Below are positions 41,542 through 49,932 of a DNA stretch of 50,159 bases, piece by piece; the first letter of the stretch is position 1, and each line of letters opens with the position of its first letter. The notes under the pieces were generated by a model, which did no database searches, was not told where the DNA came from, and saw only the letters and a list, made by a program, of their open reading frames with translations. The DNA comes from Oligoflexia bacterium (GTDB lineage: Bacteria > Bdellovibrionota > UBA1018): contig CAITVN010000156.1 in assembly GCA_903895855.1 (NCBI GenBank), positions 1-50,159 on the forward strand. The letters are read 5' to 3'. The translations under genes were made by a program, and so were the position numbers.

Positions 41542-42470
41542 TGATTTGGATTTCACTCACGGGGCTTAGCCCGTATGCCAAAGTTCACGAGCTGCAAAAG
41601 CGGCTGGTTGAAAAGCGCATTGCGGGCGTGGGCAGCGATCTCGGCGACAGAGCAGCGCTCGGCGATGTGATGATTGCACTCGAACACCCACCGACCGTTA
41701 CCCGCGGTCGAGGGTTGCAGCGAAGCGTCGGCGAAGCCTCCGTCGTTCACCGCCACAGTGGCGGCGAAACTAACGATCACGTTCACCGCCACAGCGGCGG
41801 TGCTGAGACCGGCGGTTACGACCAGCCCCACGGCGCGCCTTCAAGCTTACCGCGGCAGATGCCCTTGGTGGGTGAGCTTCAATCGGGTACCGAGTACTTC
41901 GAAATCGAGCGAGGCGGTGACCTCACTTGGCATGGCCCAGGCCAGTTAGTCGTGTATCCGATTGTGTTGTTGTCGCGAGATTGTGGCGATACCTCGCAAG
42001 TCCGGCCGGCGCCCGTTGACTGGATTTCACACCAAGACATTGGCAAGTTTTTACGTGGGTTCGAGGCGCGGTTCATCGATTTACTCGCCACTTATGGTTT
42101 GAGTGCATCATCGCGCGAAAACGCTACGGGCGTTTGGGTGAGCGATTTGCGAACGATCGCGACACCCGATGATTCAGCTCAGCGAAAAATCGCTTCGCTG
42201 GGCATCGCCATCAAGAAGTGGGTGACTTACCACGGTATTGCTATCAACGTGGTGAATGAGCTCGCGGGCTTTAATCAAATTTCACCGTGCGGATTTTCAC
42301 CCAATATCATGACAAGACTCGTTGACTTAGTTGACTCGAGCTCGGCCGCCAAGCTTCGAGAACCCCAGTGGCGAGACGAGTTTGAAGCGAGACTTCGCGC
42401 GTGTTTGGGTTTGTCTCACGTTGAAGTGATCTCGGGTACTATTGATGAAATTCGAGAAAGGTTTTTATGA
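41541..42470 (+). CDS. lipB: octanoyltransferase (lipoate-protein ligase B) with a low-complexity insertion
   Basis: Transfers octanoyl groups from ACP to E2 and similar proteins; lipA then adds sulfur. Family blocks: LEHPPTVTRGRG near 48-58, RGGDLTWHGPGQLVVYP (His131), Lys in GIAIKKWVTYHGIAINV and Cys in NQISPCGF. The protein has 309 residues against about 210-250 for the family: residues about 62-105 are an extra stretch rich in His/Ser/Gly that contains VHRHSGG twice and is encoded by a repeated GC-rich palindrome. The start overlaps the lpdA stop (TAATG), and the stop overlaps the next gene. Confidence 0.95.
   Translation: MIWISLTGLSPYAKVHELQKRLVEKRIAGVGSDLGDRAALGDVMIALEHPPTVTRGRGLQRSVGEASVVHRHSGGETNDHVHRHSGGAETGGYDQPHGAPSSLPRQMPLVGELQSGTEYFEIERGGDLTWHGPGQLVVYPIVLLSRDCGDTSQVRPAPVDWISHQDIGKFLRGFEARFIDLLATYGLSASSRENATGVWVSDLRTIATPDDSAQRKIASLGIAIKKWVTYHGIAINVVNELAGFNQISPCGFSPNIMTRLVDLVDSSSAAKLREPQWRDEFEARLRACLGLSHVEVISGTIDEIRERFL
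41748..41766. repeat. GC-rich palindromic repeat, copy 2 (inside lipB)
   Basis: CACCGCCACAGTGGCGGCG; within it CCGCCAC-A-GTGGCGG is a perfect 7-bp dyad. It differs from copies 1 and 3 at two positions. The preceding GTT is shared with copy 3. Confidence 0.8.
41784..41802. repeat. GC-rich palindromic repeat, copy 3 (inside lipB)
   Basis: CACCGCCACAGCGGCGGTG, identical to copy 1. It lies exactly 36 bases (12 codons) after copy 2, so both are read in the same frame as HRHSGG. Confidence 0.8.
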
Positions 42471-43768
42471 CCGAGAGTCACACTTCGAGCGCCCCAATTC
42501 AGAAACGCCCGCTTTCAGCGTGGTCAAATCCTGCGTTTCGTTTATTTACTTTGAGTGGATTAATCCTATCGTTTGTCACCCAAACTCAATCGCTCATGAT
42601 CGGGTGGCAAGTTTATGAAATCAAGAAAGACCCACTTTATCTCGGATTTATTGGCCTAACTGAAGCCCTTCCGGCTCTTAGTTTAGCGCTACTAGCTGGG
42701 TACATCGTTGACCTCAAGGGGTCTGAAAGAATCAATCGCATGATCTTTTGGCTAGCGCTTCTCGTTTCTGCGACACTGACGCTGGTGATGTCTACCCGAT
42801 TCCTACCAGGTCATGAGAAAATCCTTTCAGACGATGCTCTCGTCGCAACTCTTTATGCTGTCGCTTTTTTGGGTGGCATCGCAAGGGGGTTTCGCGGACC
42901 CACTCGCACGGCGATGATTCCGCGGTTAGTGTCGCGCGATGCGCTCGCTCAGTCGTCAGCGTGGAATACCACGATGTTTAGTCTTTCGTCGGCCTCGGGT
43001 CCGGCGCTGGGGGGGCTACTCTACGCAGCCACCGGAAATGCCTTTTGGGGATACCTCATCGGCACACTTTTGTGTGTCGTTGCGCTCGTGATGACCTATC
43101 GAATTGAAGTCGACCAAGCGTCTGAAAAACTCATTGCAGCCGCTGAGTCAGTGGGTGATGTGCTCAACGAACTCACCCTTGGGCTGAAGTTCGTTTTCAC
43201 GCATCCGTTGTTGTTACCTGCTCTTGCTCTCGATATGTTCGGCGTTTTGTTTGGCGGGGCAGTGGCCCTTTTACCGGTGTTTTCTGCCGAAATTTTGCAC
43301 ACCGGAGCTTGGGGGGTTGGTATTTTGCGAGGAGGTAGTTGGTTGGGCTCGCTCGCCGGTTCTTTGTGGCTCATTCGGTTTCCGCTGCAAAAAAAATCGG
43401 GTACTCTTTTGCTCGTGGCAGTTTTTGGTTTCGGATTTTGCATGATTGGCTTTGGGCTATCGACTCAGTTTTGGCTTTCGCTCACACTTCTCGCATTAAG
43501 TGGTGTCTTTGATAGCGTCAGCATGGTGATTCGCGGAACGATCGTACAGATGTCGGCACCAGAAAACATGCGAGGGCGGGTAGGGGCTGTGAATTCATTA
43601 TTCATTAATATTTCAAATCAGCTCGGTGAATTTGAATCGGGTGTTGCGGCAAAGTTGATGGGTACTGCTAGGTCTGTAGTTTTTGGTGGTGTCGTCACGT
43701 TGATTGTTGTTTTGGTGACGGGTTTTAAGGCAAAGACCTTGCGTAAAATGGAGATTGAAAAACTTTGA
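42467..43768 (+). CDS. MFS transporter (EntS-like MFS_3 family)
   Basis: A 433-residue, 12-helix transporter of the group that includes the enterobactin exporter EntS. First helices SLMIGWQVYEIKKDPLYLGF, LALLAGYIVDLKGSERINRM (motif A-like) and GFRGPTRTAMIPRLVSRDAL; C-terminal half with MRGRVGAVNSLFINISNQLG, a typical block. Its ATG overlaps the lipB stop as ATGA, so it is co-translated with the lipoylation genes; that position does not show a substrate. Confidence 0.9.
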   Translation: MTESHTSSAPIQKRPLSAWSNPAFRLFTLSGLILSFVTQTQSLMIGWQVYEIKKDPLYLGFIGLTEALPALSLALLAGYIVDLKGSERINRMIFWLALLVSATLTLVMSTRFLPGHEKILSDDALVATLYAVAFLGGIARGFRGPTRTAMIPRLVSRDALAQSSAWNTTMFSLSSASGPALGGLLYAATGNAFWGYLIGTLLCVVALVMTYRIEVDQASEKLIAAAESVGDVLNELTLGLKFVFTHPLLLPALALDMFGVLFGGAVALLPVFSAEILHTGAWGVGILRGGSWLGSLAGSLWLIRFPLQKKSGTLLLVAVFGFGFCMIGFGLSTQFWLSLTLLALSGVFDSVSMVIRGTIVQMSAPENMRGRVGAVNSLFINISNQLGEFESGVAAKLMGTARSVVFGGVVTLIVVLVTGFKAKTLRKMEIEKL

Positions 43769-43787
43769 GTGCACATGCCGGGCGTGG

Positions 43788-44186
43788 TTACTTCTCAAAA
43801 CAATTTCGCTTTTTGACGAACTCGATTGGTTTTTCGAGTGCTTGGTAGAGGGCGATAATTTTCGCTGTACCATCAATTCGAGAACGAGCTTCGCCACCTT
43901 TTCCTTTTTTGTAGATATAAACTTGCACCGATAGAGGCTGTCCTGCCAAAGAAGTTTGTTGTTCAAGTGAGAGCCCTCTCACCACGAGGTCAAATCTGCG
44001 GGTGGTGCCAGGGTAGATTTCGAGAATCTCGGCTTCATCGTTGTGAGTTTTCAGCACACCAGAAACGGTGTAGTTTCCACACTCGAAATGATCTGGCCCG
44101 GCTGGCACTTCAGCCGCCCGGGTGAATTCGCTGAGAACAGACAAAAAGAATAAACCGCCAATCACACTCGCTTGAGAAAACCTCAC
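43788..44186 (-). CDS. small secreted protein coupled to the clan CD peptidase
   Basis: A 132-residue protein starting at GTG 44186, with GGAGGG five bases upstream, overlapping the peptidase stop as GTGA. It has a signal peptide (ASVIGGLFFLSVLSEFTRA, cleavage after RAA). The mature part is beta-rich (FECGNYTVSGVLKTHNDEAE, SVQVYIYKKGKGG) and contains two Cys, one near each end. No family recognised. Because of the coupling it may be a chaperone, inhibitor or partner of the peptidase; this is inference. It is convergent with the MFS gene. Confidence 0.7.
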   Translation of the reverse strand: MRFSQASVIGGLFFLSVLSEFTRAAEVPAGPDHFECGNYTVSGVLKTHNDEAEILEIYPGTTRRFDLVVRGLSLEQQTSLAGQPLSVQVYIYKKGKGGEARSRIDGTAKIIALYQALEKPIEFVKKRNCFEK

Positions 44187-45898
44187 GATTGCCCTCCAAT
44201 CGTCACATTTTCGCACTCTAACAGTTTGAGGTAAGTGTTGAGTGCCTCGGGGTCTTGGCCAATTTGATTGAGAGCTTCTGCCTGTCGTACCGCACCGACA
44301 AGTCGGCTCAGTGAGTGAGTTTTTCCTAGAGCCGTGCTTTCGATTTTGGTCGCCGTATTGTGTTTGGCTAGACAATCAGCCGGCCAAGCGGGCTTGCCAT
44401 CTGAGTTTATCGGCGGGTTTTGCGCAAACTGTTTGAAAGCGGCGGTGTTGATTGAGGCTGAAAACCTTCGCCTCATTTCGGTTCGGATTTCGGTTTGCTT
44501 TAGGTGGCCTTTGAGAGTGTCGACGGGGGTCTCTCGAATTTTTTGGAGTTCAGCTTCAATTTCTTTTTTTTCTGTGCCCGTAATGTCGTCTCGATCGAGT
44601 TTTTCTATAAGAGCCCTAGAGATTTGAAGGGCTTTTTCAACTAGATCAATCGCTCGGTCGCTCAACTCGCTTTTCATCTGTTTAAGCGTGAATGCATAAA
44701 GTGCAGGCGATACCGCTTTTTGTGCGTCAGCTAAGGCATTTTGAGCGTTTCGTAAGTTTTCTTGTCGTTGTTTGTGTAGTTTTTCGATCTGAGCCATCGA
44801 AGTCGAAGGGCTAATTCCGGCACCGATATAATACTGACCCAGGTCTTCGCGAACCGACTTCAATTTCGTCTCTAAGAGAACCCGTGAGCTATCTTGAATT
44901 GCCCCCAGTGAATTCAATAATTGCTTGCTCTTTGACTTATCTAGGGCGCAGCCATCAAGGAGTTCACGGCGGTTTTTTTCGCTATGAATGTCGTGAGCAT
45001 CTAGGTATTTCGCTAAGAATAGGTCGCTTGACGAAGTCGGAACAGATTGCGTTGAATAGCTTCGTTCCATGTAGCGTTTCACTTCTCCAAACGAAATGTC
45101 ACCACTGTGATCTCGGTCGACAGAGCCTTTCAGTTTTGAACTTCTTGATTTCAAGATTTGATCAGACATTTTCATGAACGATTCACCGTCATAGGCATAC
45201 TCAGAACCGCTTGCAGGCGAAAAACCACAGGTGTTCTCGATCGGGGTGGTGGTATCTTTTGCTGGAGGTCGTTGCCAGAGTTCTTCTTCAATCATTCCGC
45301 CTCCAAAACAATGATCGTGAATGAGCACGACTTTGTTGTTGGCAGTCGCCGGATTTTTTTTGAGCGCCTCACGAACCTCGGCCAGAAGGTCATGCATTTG
45401 GGTTGAGGTTAGAGTTTCATTCCAGAGGGCAATTGAGTGGTCTTTTGCTTTGCTTGACGAGTTCCCACCGTGGTCAGTGAAGTAAAGTAATAAAGGATCT
45501 CCTGGTTTCAAACTCGCTGCCGATTTGAGAACCTGAGTTCTCAGTTCAGCAAATCGAGCGGCACCGTCGACCCCTGATTGAGGGGTTTGTCGGGTGAGTA
45601 TTGGCCGGTGTGAGGGGTCTTTGATGGTGTTCCCAGAACTGTCACATTTTTCTGAATTCGGTGGTCCGTTGGGTACATTGCCATCAGCACTTAAGCGAAC
45701 GCGGCCCCAGGCATCAAGCACGCGATCAGCGCGGTCAATGTCACGAAAAAAATCGCATCGATTGCCTACGGCGCTTCCACCGCCGTTGACTAGTATCGCT
45801 TCGGCGGCTTGCGCGCTGGGTGCTAGCGCAAGAACTAGCATGAGGGGTGGGTAGAAAAATGCCCCCACGTAACGTTTGGTTAAATTGCCTACTTTCAA
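44183..45898 (-). CDS. secreted clan CD cysteine peptidase (legumain/caspase-like) with EF-hand-like loop
   Basis: About 571 residues. The pair that marks clan CD is visible: His143 in YFTDHGG and Cys197 in LIHDHCFGGGM, with a preceding strand ILVNGGG near the N-terminus. A calcium-binding EF-hand/dockerin-like loop DRDHSGDISFGE follows at about 270. The C-terminal 250 residues are helical and coiled (LEKLHKQRQENLRNAQNALA-like pattern) without a known domain. It has a signal peptide (YPPLMLVLALAPSAQAAEA). No ATG is available; TTG 45898 with GGGGTGG upstream is my choice, GTG 45913 is possible. Nearest families are C13 and C14/caspase-like; which one is unclear. Confidence 0.78.
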   Translation of the reverse strand: MKVGNLTKRYVGAFFYPPLMLVLALAPSAQAAEAILVNGGGSAVGNRCDFFRDIDRADRVLDAWGRVRLSADGNVPNGPPNSEKCDSSGNTIKDPSHRPILTRQTPQSGVDGAARFAELRTQVLKSAASLKPGDPLLLYFTDHGGNSSSKAKDHSIALWNETLTSTQMHDLLAEVREALKKNPATANNKVVLIHDHCFGGGMIEEELWQRPPAKDTTTPIENTCGFSPASGSEYAYDGESFMKMSDQILKSRSSKLKGSVDRDHSGDISFGEVKRYMERSYSTQSVPTSSSDLFLAKYLDAHDIHSEKNRRELLDGCALDKSKSKQLLNSLGAIQDSSRVLLETKLKSVREDLGQYYIGAGISPSTSMAQIEKLHKQRQENLRNAQNALADAQKAVSPALYAFTLKQMKSELSDRAIDLVEKALQISRALIEKLDRDDITGTEKKEIEAELQKIRETPVDTLKGHLKQTEIRTEMRRRFSASINTAAFKQFAQNPPINSDGKPAWPADCLAKHNTATKIESTALGKTHSLSRLVGAVRQAEALNQIGQDPEALNTYLKLLECENVTIGGQS

Positions 45899-46016
45899 AC
45901 GGTGCCACCCCACTAACTCAGAGTGTATCTTAAAAATTGGGCGAGTAAAAGACACTGTTTTTATGAGGCAAATCAAGGGGCTAGCCTTAGAAGATTAGCT
46001 GCGAAGTCCCGCGAAA

Positions 46017-46454
46017 TCACTTAAAATACGACTCACTGACCTTAACGAAAGGCCCGATGGAGTTGATCATCATCTGCTCTTCTTTTTTTTCATTGGTTCC
46101 TAGTGATGTCAGCTGAACGCTAGTCAGTTGCGGACAATCACCGGTGCATTCGTAGATGTTAAGGGTGATCGTTGTTTGTGAGGTTCCCTGAGCCCGTGTC
46201 AGTTCGTGTGGTGACACGACAACCTGGTATTTTCCATCTTTCTTGATCTCTGGGTACCCGCGCACGCTAAAGGTGCCCGTGTCGGTGAAGGTCCATTCAA
46301 TGATTGAACCCATCGGACCACCGCTTGAACTCATCTGCCAGGTACCGAACATTTTTTCTTTGTCTCCTGAGTGGCAACGACTTTGGCCAAGTAAAAAAGT
46401 AACGAGAATCACGCTAAAAAACGCAGAAAGTGTGGCTAGTTTAGTTTTTTTCAT
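46017..46454 (-). CDS. small exported lipocalin-like protein
   Basis: A 145-residue protein with a signal peptide (MKKTKLATLSAFFSVILVTF, cleavage near GQS). The mature part begins KMFGTWQMSSSGG, a 'GTW' opening typical of small lipocalin-like beta-barrels, and continues with short strands (EWTFTDTGTFSV, KYQVVVSPHELT). Three Cys, two close together (CTGDC). The Cys after the signal (QSRC) is not a good lipobox. It is 13 bases downstream of folE on the same strand. Confidence 0.65.
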   Translation of the reverse strand: MKKTKLATLSAFFSVILVTFLLGQSRCHSGDKEKMFGTWQMSSSGGPMGSIIEWTFTDTGTFSVRGYPEIKKDGKYQVVVSPHELTRAQGTSQTTITLNIYECTGDCPQLTSVQLTSLGTNEKKEEQMMINSIGPFVKVSESYFK

Positions 46455-46467
46455 GAATTCAAATCGA

Positions 46468-47142
46468 TTACTTACGAATGCCACCGCTAAAACCACCTAA
46501 GAGCGAAAGCAACTCTTGTCGCGTGGTTGGGTTATTTCTAAACTCGCCCAACATTGAGCTCGTGATGGTGTAAGACTGTTGTTTTTCGACCCCTCTCATC
46601 ATCATGCACAGGTGGTAGGCCTCGATGATGACGGCAACGCCGAGAGGTTTTAGAATTCGGTCGAGTTCAGCCGATACCTGGTGGGTGAGTCGCTCTTGAA
46701 CCTGCAAACGCCTAGCGAAAACGTCGACAATTCGCGGAATTTTCGACAACCCAATAATTTTGCCGCTCGGAATATAGGCCACGTGGGCTTTGCCAATAAA
46801 TGGCAGCATGTGGTGCTCGCACATCGAAAACAGTTCGATGTCTCGAACAATGACAATTTCGTTCGATTCTTCTTCAAACAGGGCTTTTCCGACGATTTTG
46901 CCAATATCGCTCTGGTAACCAGAGGTCAGAAACTGCATGGCCTTTGCATAGCGTTTCGGCGTGTCTTTGAGGCCCTCTCGCTCGGTGTTTTCTCCGAGTA
47001 ATCCTAAGATTTCGCTTATATTCTTAGAAATTTTCTTCTGAGTGATGATCTCGCTTTGATCAGTGATTTTGAAGGCACAATCTTGTTTTTGACAAACTTC
47101 GGTGTGGACGTGAGATTTGTTTTCTGGTTTTGTCTTCTTCAT
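46468..47142 (-). CDS. folE: GTP cyclohydrolase I
   Basis: Converts GTP to dihydroneopterin triphosphate, first step of folate (and queuosine) synthesis. 224 residues. Zinc ligands Cys108 and His111 in [11 protein letters not shown], and Cys179 in HLCMMMRGV, are present, as are [15 protein letters not shown] and [20 protein letters not shown]. The N-terminal 30 residues are an extension with Cys and His ([12 protein letters not shown]). It is divergent from the Mrp gene. Confidence 0.96.
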   Translation of the reverse strand: MKKTKPENKSHVHTEVCQKQDCAFKITDQSEIITQKKISKNISEILGLLGENTEREGLKDTPKRYAKAMQFLTSGYQSDIGKIVGKALFEEESNEIVIVRDIELFSMCEHHMLPFIGKAHVAYIPSGKIIGLSKIPRIVDVFARRLQVQERLTHQVSAELDRILKPLGVAVIIEAYHLCMMMRGVEKQQSYTITSSMLGEFRNNPTTRQELLSLLGGFSGGIRK

Positions 47143-47178
47143 TGAGTAAACTGAGGTAGCACAAAATATCTCACTAGC

Positions 47179-47197
47179 CCAGAGAGATATACTCTGG
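47179..47197. promoter_or_regulatory. palindrome between folE and mrp, overlapping a -10-like box
   Basis: CCAGAG-N7-CTCTGG at 47179-47197; TATACT at 47188-47193 inside it could be the -10 of the mrp-like gene (start 47215), though no -35 is clear. The arrangement suggests a regulator site, e.g. for Fe-S or metal control; no regulator is identified. Confidence 0.4.
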
Positions 47198-47214
47198 TAG
47201 ACGGTTAGGAACCT

Positions 47215-48336
47215 ATGTCAAACATTTCAGAAGTTTCATTAAAAGCATTGATGGCGGCCCTTCGAACGGTGCAAGATCCTGATTTAAAAAAAGATCTGGT
47301 CACCCTCGACATGATCAAAGACGTTAATATTTCACACTCAGGCGTTGTCAGTCTTCGAGTGGTTTTAACGACCCCGGCCTGCCCGATGAAGGCGCAAATT
47401 GAAGCCGAAGTCAAAGCCGCCGTGACGGGTGTCGCCGGTGTGACGGGTGTTGAAGTGAAAATGGATGCCTCAGTAAAAAAATCGCAGTCAAGCCACTCGA
47501 AATCGCAAGCAATCGAGGGAGTCAAGCACATCATCGCTGTTTCAAGCGGTAAGGGCGGAGTCGGCAAGAGCACGGTCGCAGTCAATTTAGCGGTGAGTTT
47601 GTCGCTTGAAGGCGCCAAAGTGGGATTGATGGATGCCGATGTTTACGGCCCCAATATTCCAACCATGATGGGTGCAACCGATGGCCCAACGCTCGAGAAA
47701 ACAGAAAAAGGCGATCGATTGGTACCGCCAAGCGCTCATGGCGTGAAGGTGCTTTCGATGGGCTTTTTGGTTTCCAATCCCGATCAGCCGATCGTTTGGC
47801 GCGGACCCATGCTTCACAGCGTGGTTCAGCAGTTTTGCCATCAAGTCAACTGGGGAGAACTCGATTACCTCATTGTCGACATGCCTCCAGGTACAGGAGA
47901 TGTACAACTTTCTTTAGCTCAATTGGTGCCAGTGAGTGGGGCCGTGATGGTGACCACTCCGCAAGAGGTTTCACTTCAAGACGTTCGCAAGGCCTACGGC
48001 ATGTTTGAAAACGTCAAAGTGCCGATCTTGGGCCTCGTTGAGAACATGAGTTATTTCATTTGTGACGGCTGCGATAAGAAGCATTTTATGTTTGGCGATG
48101 GGGGCGGCAAGGCCTTGGCTAAGCGCTTTAACTCGACTTTGCTTGGGCAAGTGCCTTTGGTTGCGGGAGTTCGTGAAGGTGGCGACGACGGTAAACCTGT
48201 GGTCTTAAGGCACCCTCAATCAGAACCTGCTAAAATCTTTAGAGAAATGGCCAGGCAGATCGCTCAGAAACTCGCACTCATGAGTGAGTCAGAAATTGAC
48301 CCGTCGGCTCAAATTACTGTTGGAAAATTCAACTAG
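47215..48336 (+). CDS. Mrp/ApbC-type Fe-S cluster carrier ATPase
   Basis: A 373-residue P-loop ATPase that stores and delivers Fe-S clusters in the cytoplasm. An N-terminal MIP18/DUF59 domain ([20 protein letters not shown], then [11 protein letters not shown] with Cys56) precedes the ATPase: Walker [11 protein letters not shown] (111-120), [23 protein letters not shown] and the cluster-binding Cys283/Cys286 in [14 protein letters not shown] lies five bases before the ATG. The ferredoxin gene directly downstream fits a role in Fe-S metabolism. Confidence 0.95.
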   Translation: MSNISEVSLKALMAALRTVQDPDLKKDLVTLDMIKDVNISHSGVVSLRVVLTTPACPMKAQIEAEVKAAVTGVAGVTGVEVKMDASVKKSQSSHSKSQAIEGVKHIIAVSSGKGGVGKSTVAVNLAVSLSLEGAKVGLMDADVYGPNIPTMMGATDGPTLEKTEKGDRLVPPSAHGVKVLSMGFLVSNPDQPIVWRGPMLHSVVQQFCHQVNWGELDYLIVDMPPGTGDVQLSLAQLVPVSGAVMVTTPQEVSLQDVRKAYGMFENVKVPILGLVENMSYFICDGCDKKHFMFGDGGGKALAKRFNSTLLGQVPLVAGVREGGDDGKPVVLRHPQSEPAKIFREMARQIAQKLALMSESEIDPSAQITVGKFN

Positions 48337-48360
48337 AATAGTGTAGTAAGTCGAAATCCT

Positions 48361-48594
48361 ATGGCAGATCAATCAAAAAAATGGGCAGATAATGCACCCG
48401 GTAAGTATTATGTCGATGACCAGTGTATCGACTGTGATGCTTGTCGAACTGAAGCACCGAAGAATTTCAAACGAAATGACGAACACGGTTTTTCGTACGT
48501 CTACAAGCAACCCGAGACCCCAGAAGAAGAGACTCGCTCAAAGGCAGCGCTAGAGGCTTGTCCGGTCGAAGCCATTGGTGTTGACGGCAAATAG
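48361..48594 (+). CDS. 4Fe-4S ferredoxin
   Basis: A 77-residue protein with one 4Fe-4S cluster: CIDCDACRTEAP (C-x2-C-x2-C) and, 40 residues on, ACPVEAIG for the fourth Cys. It is a small electron carrier of the monocluster type, like those of Bacillus and thermophiles. It lies 24 bases after the Fe-S carrier gene and is probably co-transcribed. Its stop codon abuts a large palindrome. Confidence 0.9.
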   Translation: MADQSKKWADNAPGKYYVDDQCIDCDACRTEAPKNFKRNDEHGFSYVYKQPETPEEETRSKAALEACPVEAIGVDGK

Positions 48595-48719
48595 TTCGAA
48601 ATGTCTTTTTGGCTTGAAATTTCGTCAGTTTTTTTAAAAAAAGTCCTCACGTACTCGGTGTACGCTGCGGTGTTTTTTTGAAAAACTTCCTCGTTTGAAG
48701 CCAAAAATCCTATTTCGAA
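48595..48719. repeat. 125-bp imperfect palindrome after the ferredoxin gene
   Basis: Begins with TTCGAAAT directly after the stop codon and ends with ATTTCGAA. Within it TTTTTGGCTT faces AAGCCAAAAA, GTTTTTTTAAAAAAAG faces GTTTTTTTGAAAAAC-type sequence, and the centre is CGTAC-TCGGT-GTACG. It can form a very long hairpin with T-runs, so it may be a bidirectional terminator or a dispersed palindromic repeat. Confidence 0.7.
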
Positions 48720-48819
48720 TTTAGATTTTGCCCACTTGGGGCTAAATGTCGCTAGAACCCGGCAAAATTTGCTGGGTACCTGTAAAAGCGGCGTCATGGC
48801 AAACTCATGAGTGAGATCT

Positions 48820-49932
48820 ATGCGTAAAATCAAAATCGTCGTCAGCGATTGCCACCTTTCAGCCGGCAGATTCTTCGAAGGTAAGCACAATCCCTACGAA
48901 GACTTCTTGTTTGATGATGAAATGGTCGATCTGATTACCTACTTTTCTACGGGTAAGTATGGTGACGCGATTGATGAAGTTGAACTCGTTTTAGCCGGTG
49001 ATTACCTTGATTTTTTGAACGTGCCGGTTCAAGGCGAATTTGAAGACGCGATCACCGAAGAAACAGCGTTGTCAAAAGCTGAGGCGATTTTTGCGGGGCA
49101 TCCTAAGGTGATGACCGCGATACGCGAATTTGCGGCAAAACGCGGCAAGCGTGTGAGTTACTTGATTGGCAATCACGATGCTGATCTCATTTTTCAAAAA
49201 GTGCGCGAGCGAATCACGAGAGAGTTTGATCCTGAAGGTCGGTATCCGAGTCCGGTGGTGAGTGTGATTGGAGATCGCGATCGCATCAGTTACCCCGAAG
49301 ACGGAATAGAAATTCGCCATGGCAATCAGTTCGAAGCGGGTAGTCAGCTCGATTTTGCCCGACCGATTCTCAAAGCCCACCGTGATCAGCCCGTACTGAA
49401 CCTGCCGTGGTCGAGTATCTATGTGCTTAAGATCGTGAATCGACTCAAGCAAGAGCGTGAGTACCTCGACAAGATTCGACCGATTAAAGTATTCGTACTA
49501 TTTGGATTAATTATCGATCCTCTGTTTACTATTAAATTTTTGTTTTTATCGATTTTCTATTTTTTGCACACTCGTTTAGTCTGGAGCAAAAGGCGCAGAA
49601 ATCGGCTGAAAGAAACTTTCGGAATTTTAAAGCAAGAAACGAGATTTTTTCTAGACCTTGAAAAAGAGGCTAGGCAGTTGCTTGATCAGCGGCCTGAGAT
49701 AAAAACGATTGTCATGGGTCACACGCACAGGCCAATGAATAAAGTTTATCCTGATGGCCGGCAGTACATCAACACCGGCACCTGGACCCGCATGATCAAT
49801 CTCGACTGGCGCTACCTGGGTACCCAGATTCGTCGAACGTTCGCGTACATCGACATTGAAGACGGTCAGATCAAATCAGAACTCAGGCAGTGGGTCGGTG
49901 AGCATTCGCCCCATCAGACTTTTGATGGGTGA
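48820..49932 (+). CDS. membrane-associated metallophosphoesterase (calcineurin-like)
   Basis: A 370-residue phosphoesterase with the complete two-metal site: SDCHLSAG (D-x-H), AGDYLDF (GD block), IGNHDADL (GNHD), RHGNQFEAG and MGHTHRPMN (GHTH). Between the halves lies a hydrophobic pair (VFVLFGLIIDPLFTIKFLFL, then SIFYFLHTRLVW), residues about 225-255, so it is likely attached to the membrane. It resembles UDP-2,3-diacylglucosamine hydrolase (LpxH-like) proteins in overall plan, but the membrane part is unlike LpxH. ATG 48820 is preferred over the GTG at 48811. Confidence 0.88.
   Translation: MRKIKIVVSDCHLSAGRFFEGKHNPYEDFLFDDEMVDLITYFSTGKYGDAIDEVELVLAGDYLDFLNVPVQGEFEDAITEETALSKAEAIFAGHPKVMTAIREFAAKRGKRVSYLIGNHDADLIFQKVRERITREFDPEGRYPSPVVSVIGDRDRISYPEDGIEIRHGNQFEAGSQLDFARPILKAHRDQPVLNLPWSSIYVLKIVNRLKQEREYLDKIRPIKVFVLFGLIIDPLFTIKFLFLSIFYFLHTRLVWSKRRRNRLKETFGILKQETRFFLDLEKEARQLLDQRPEIKTIVMGHTHRPMNKVYPDGRQYINTGTWTRMINLDWRYLGTQIRRTFAYIDIEDGQIKSELRQWVGEHSPHQTFDG

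Noticed and set aside
43788..44375. 195-codon version of the small secreted protein gene
   Set aside because: The extra N-terminus lies inside the peptidase gene in another frame and has no ribosome site; GTG 44186 with GGAGGG and a signal peptide is better.
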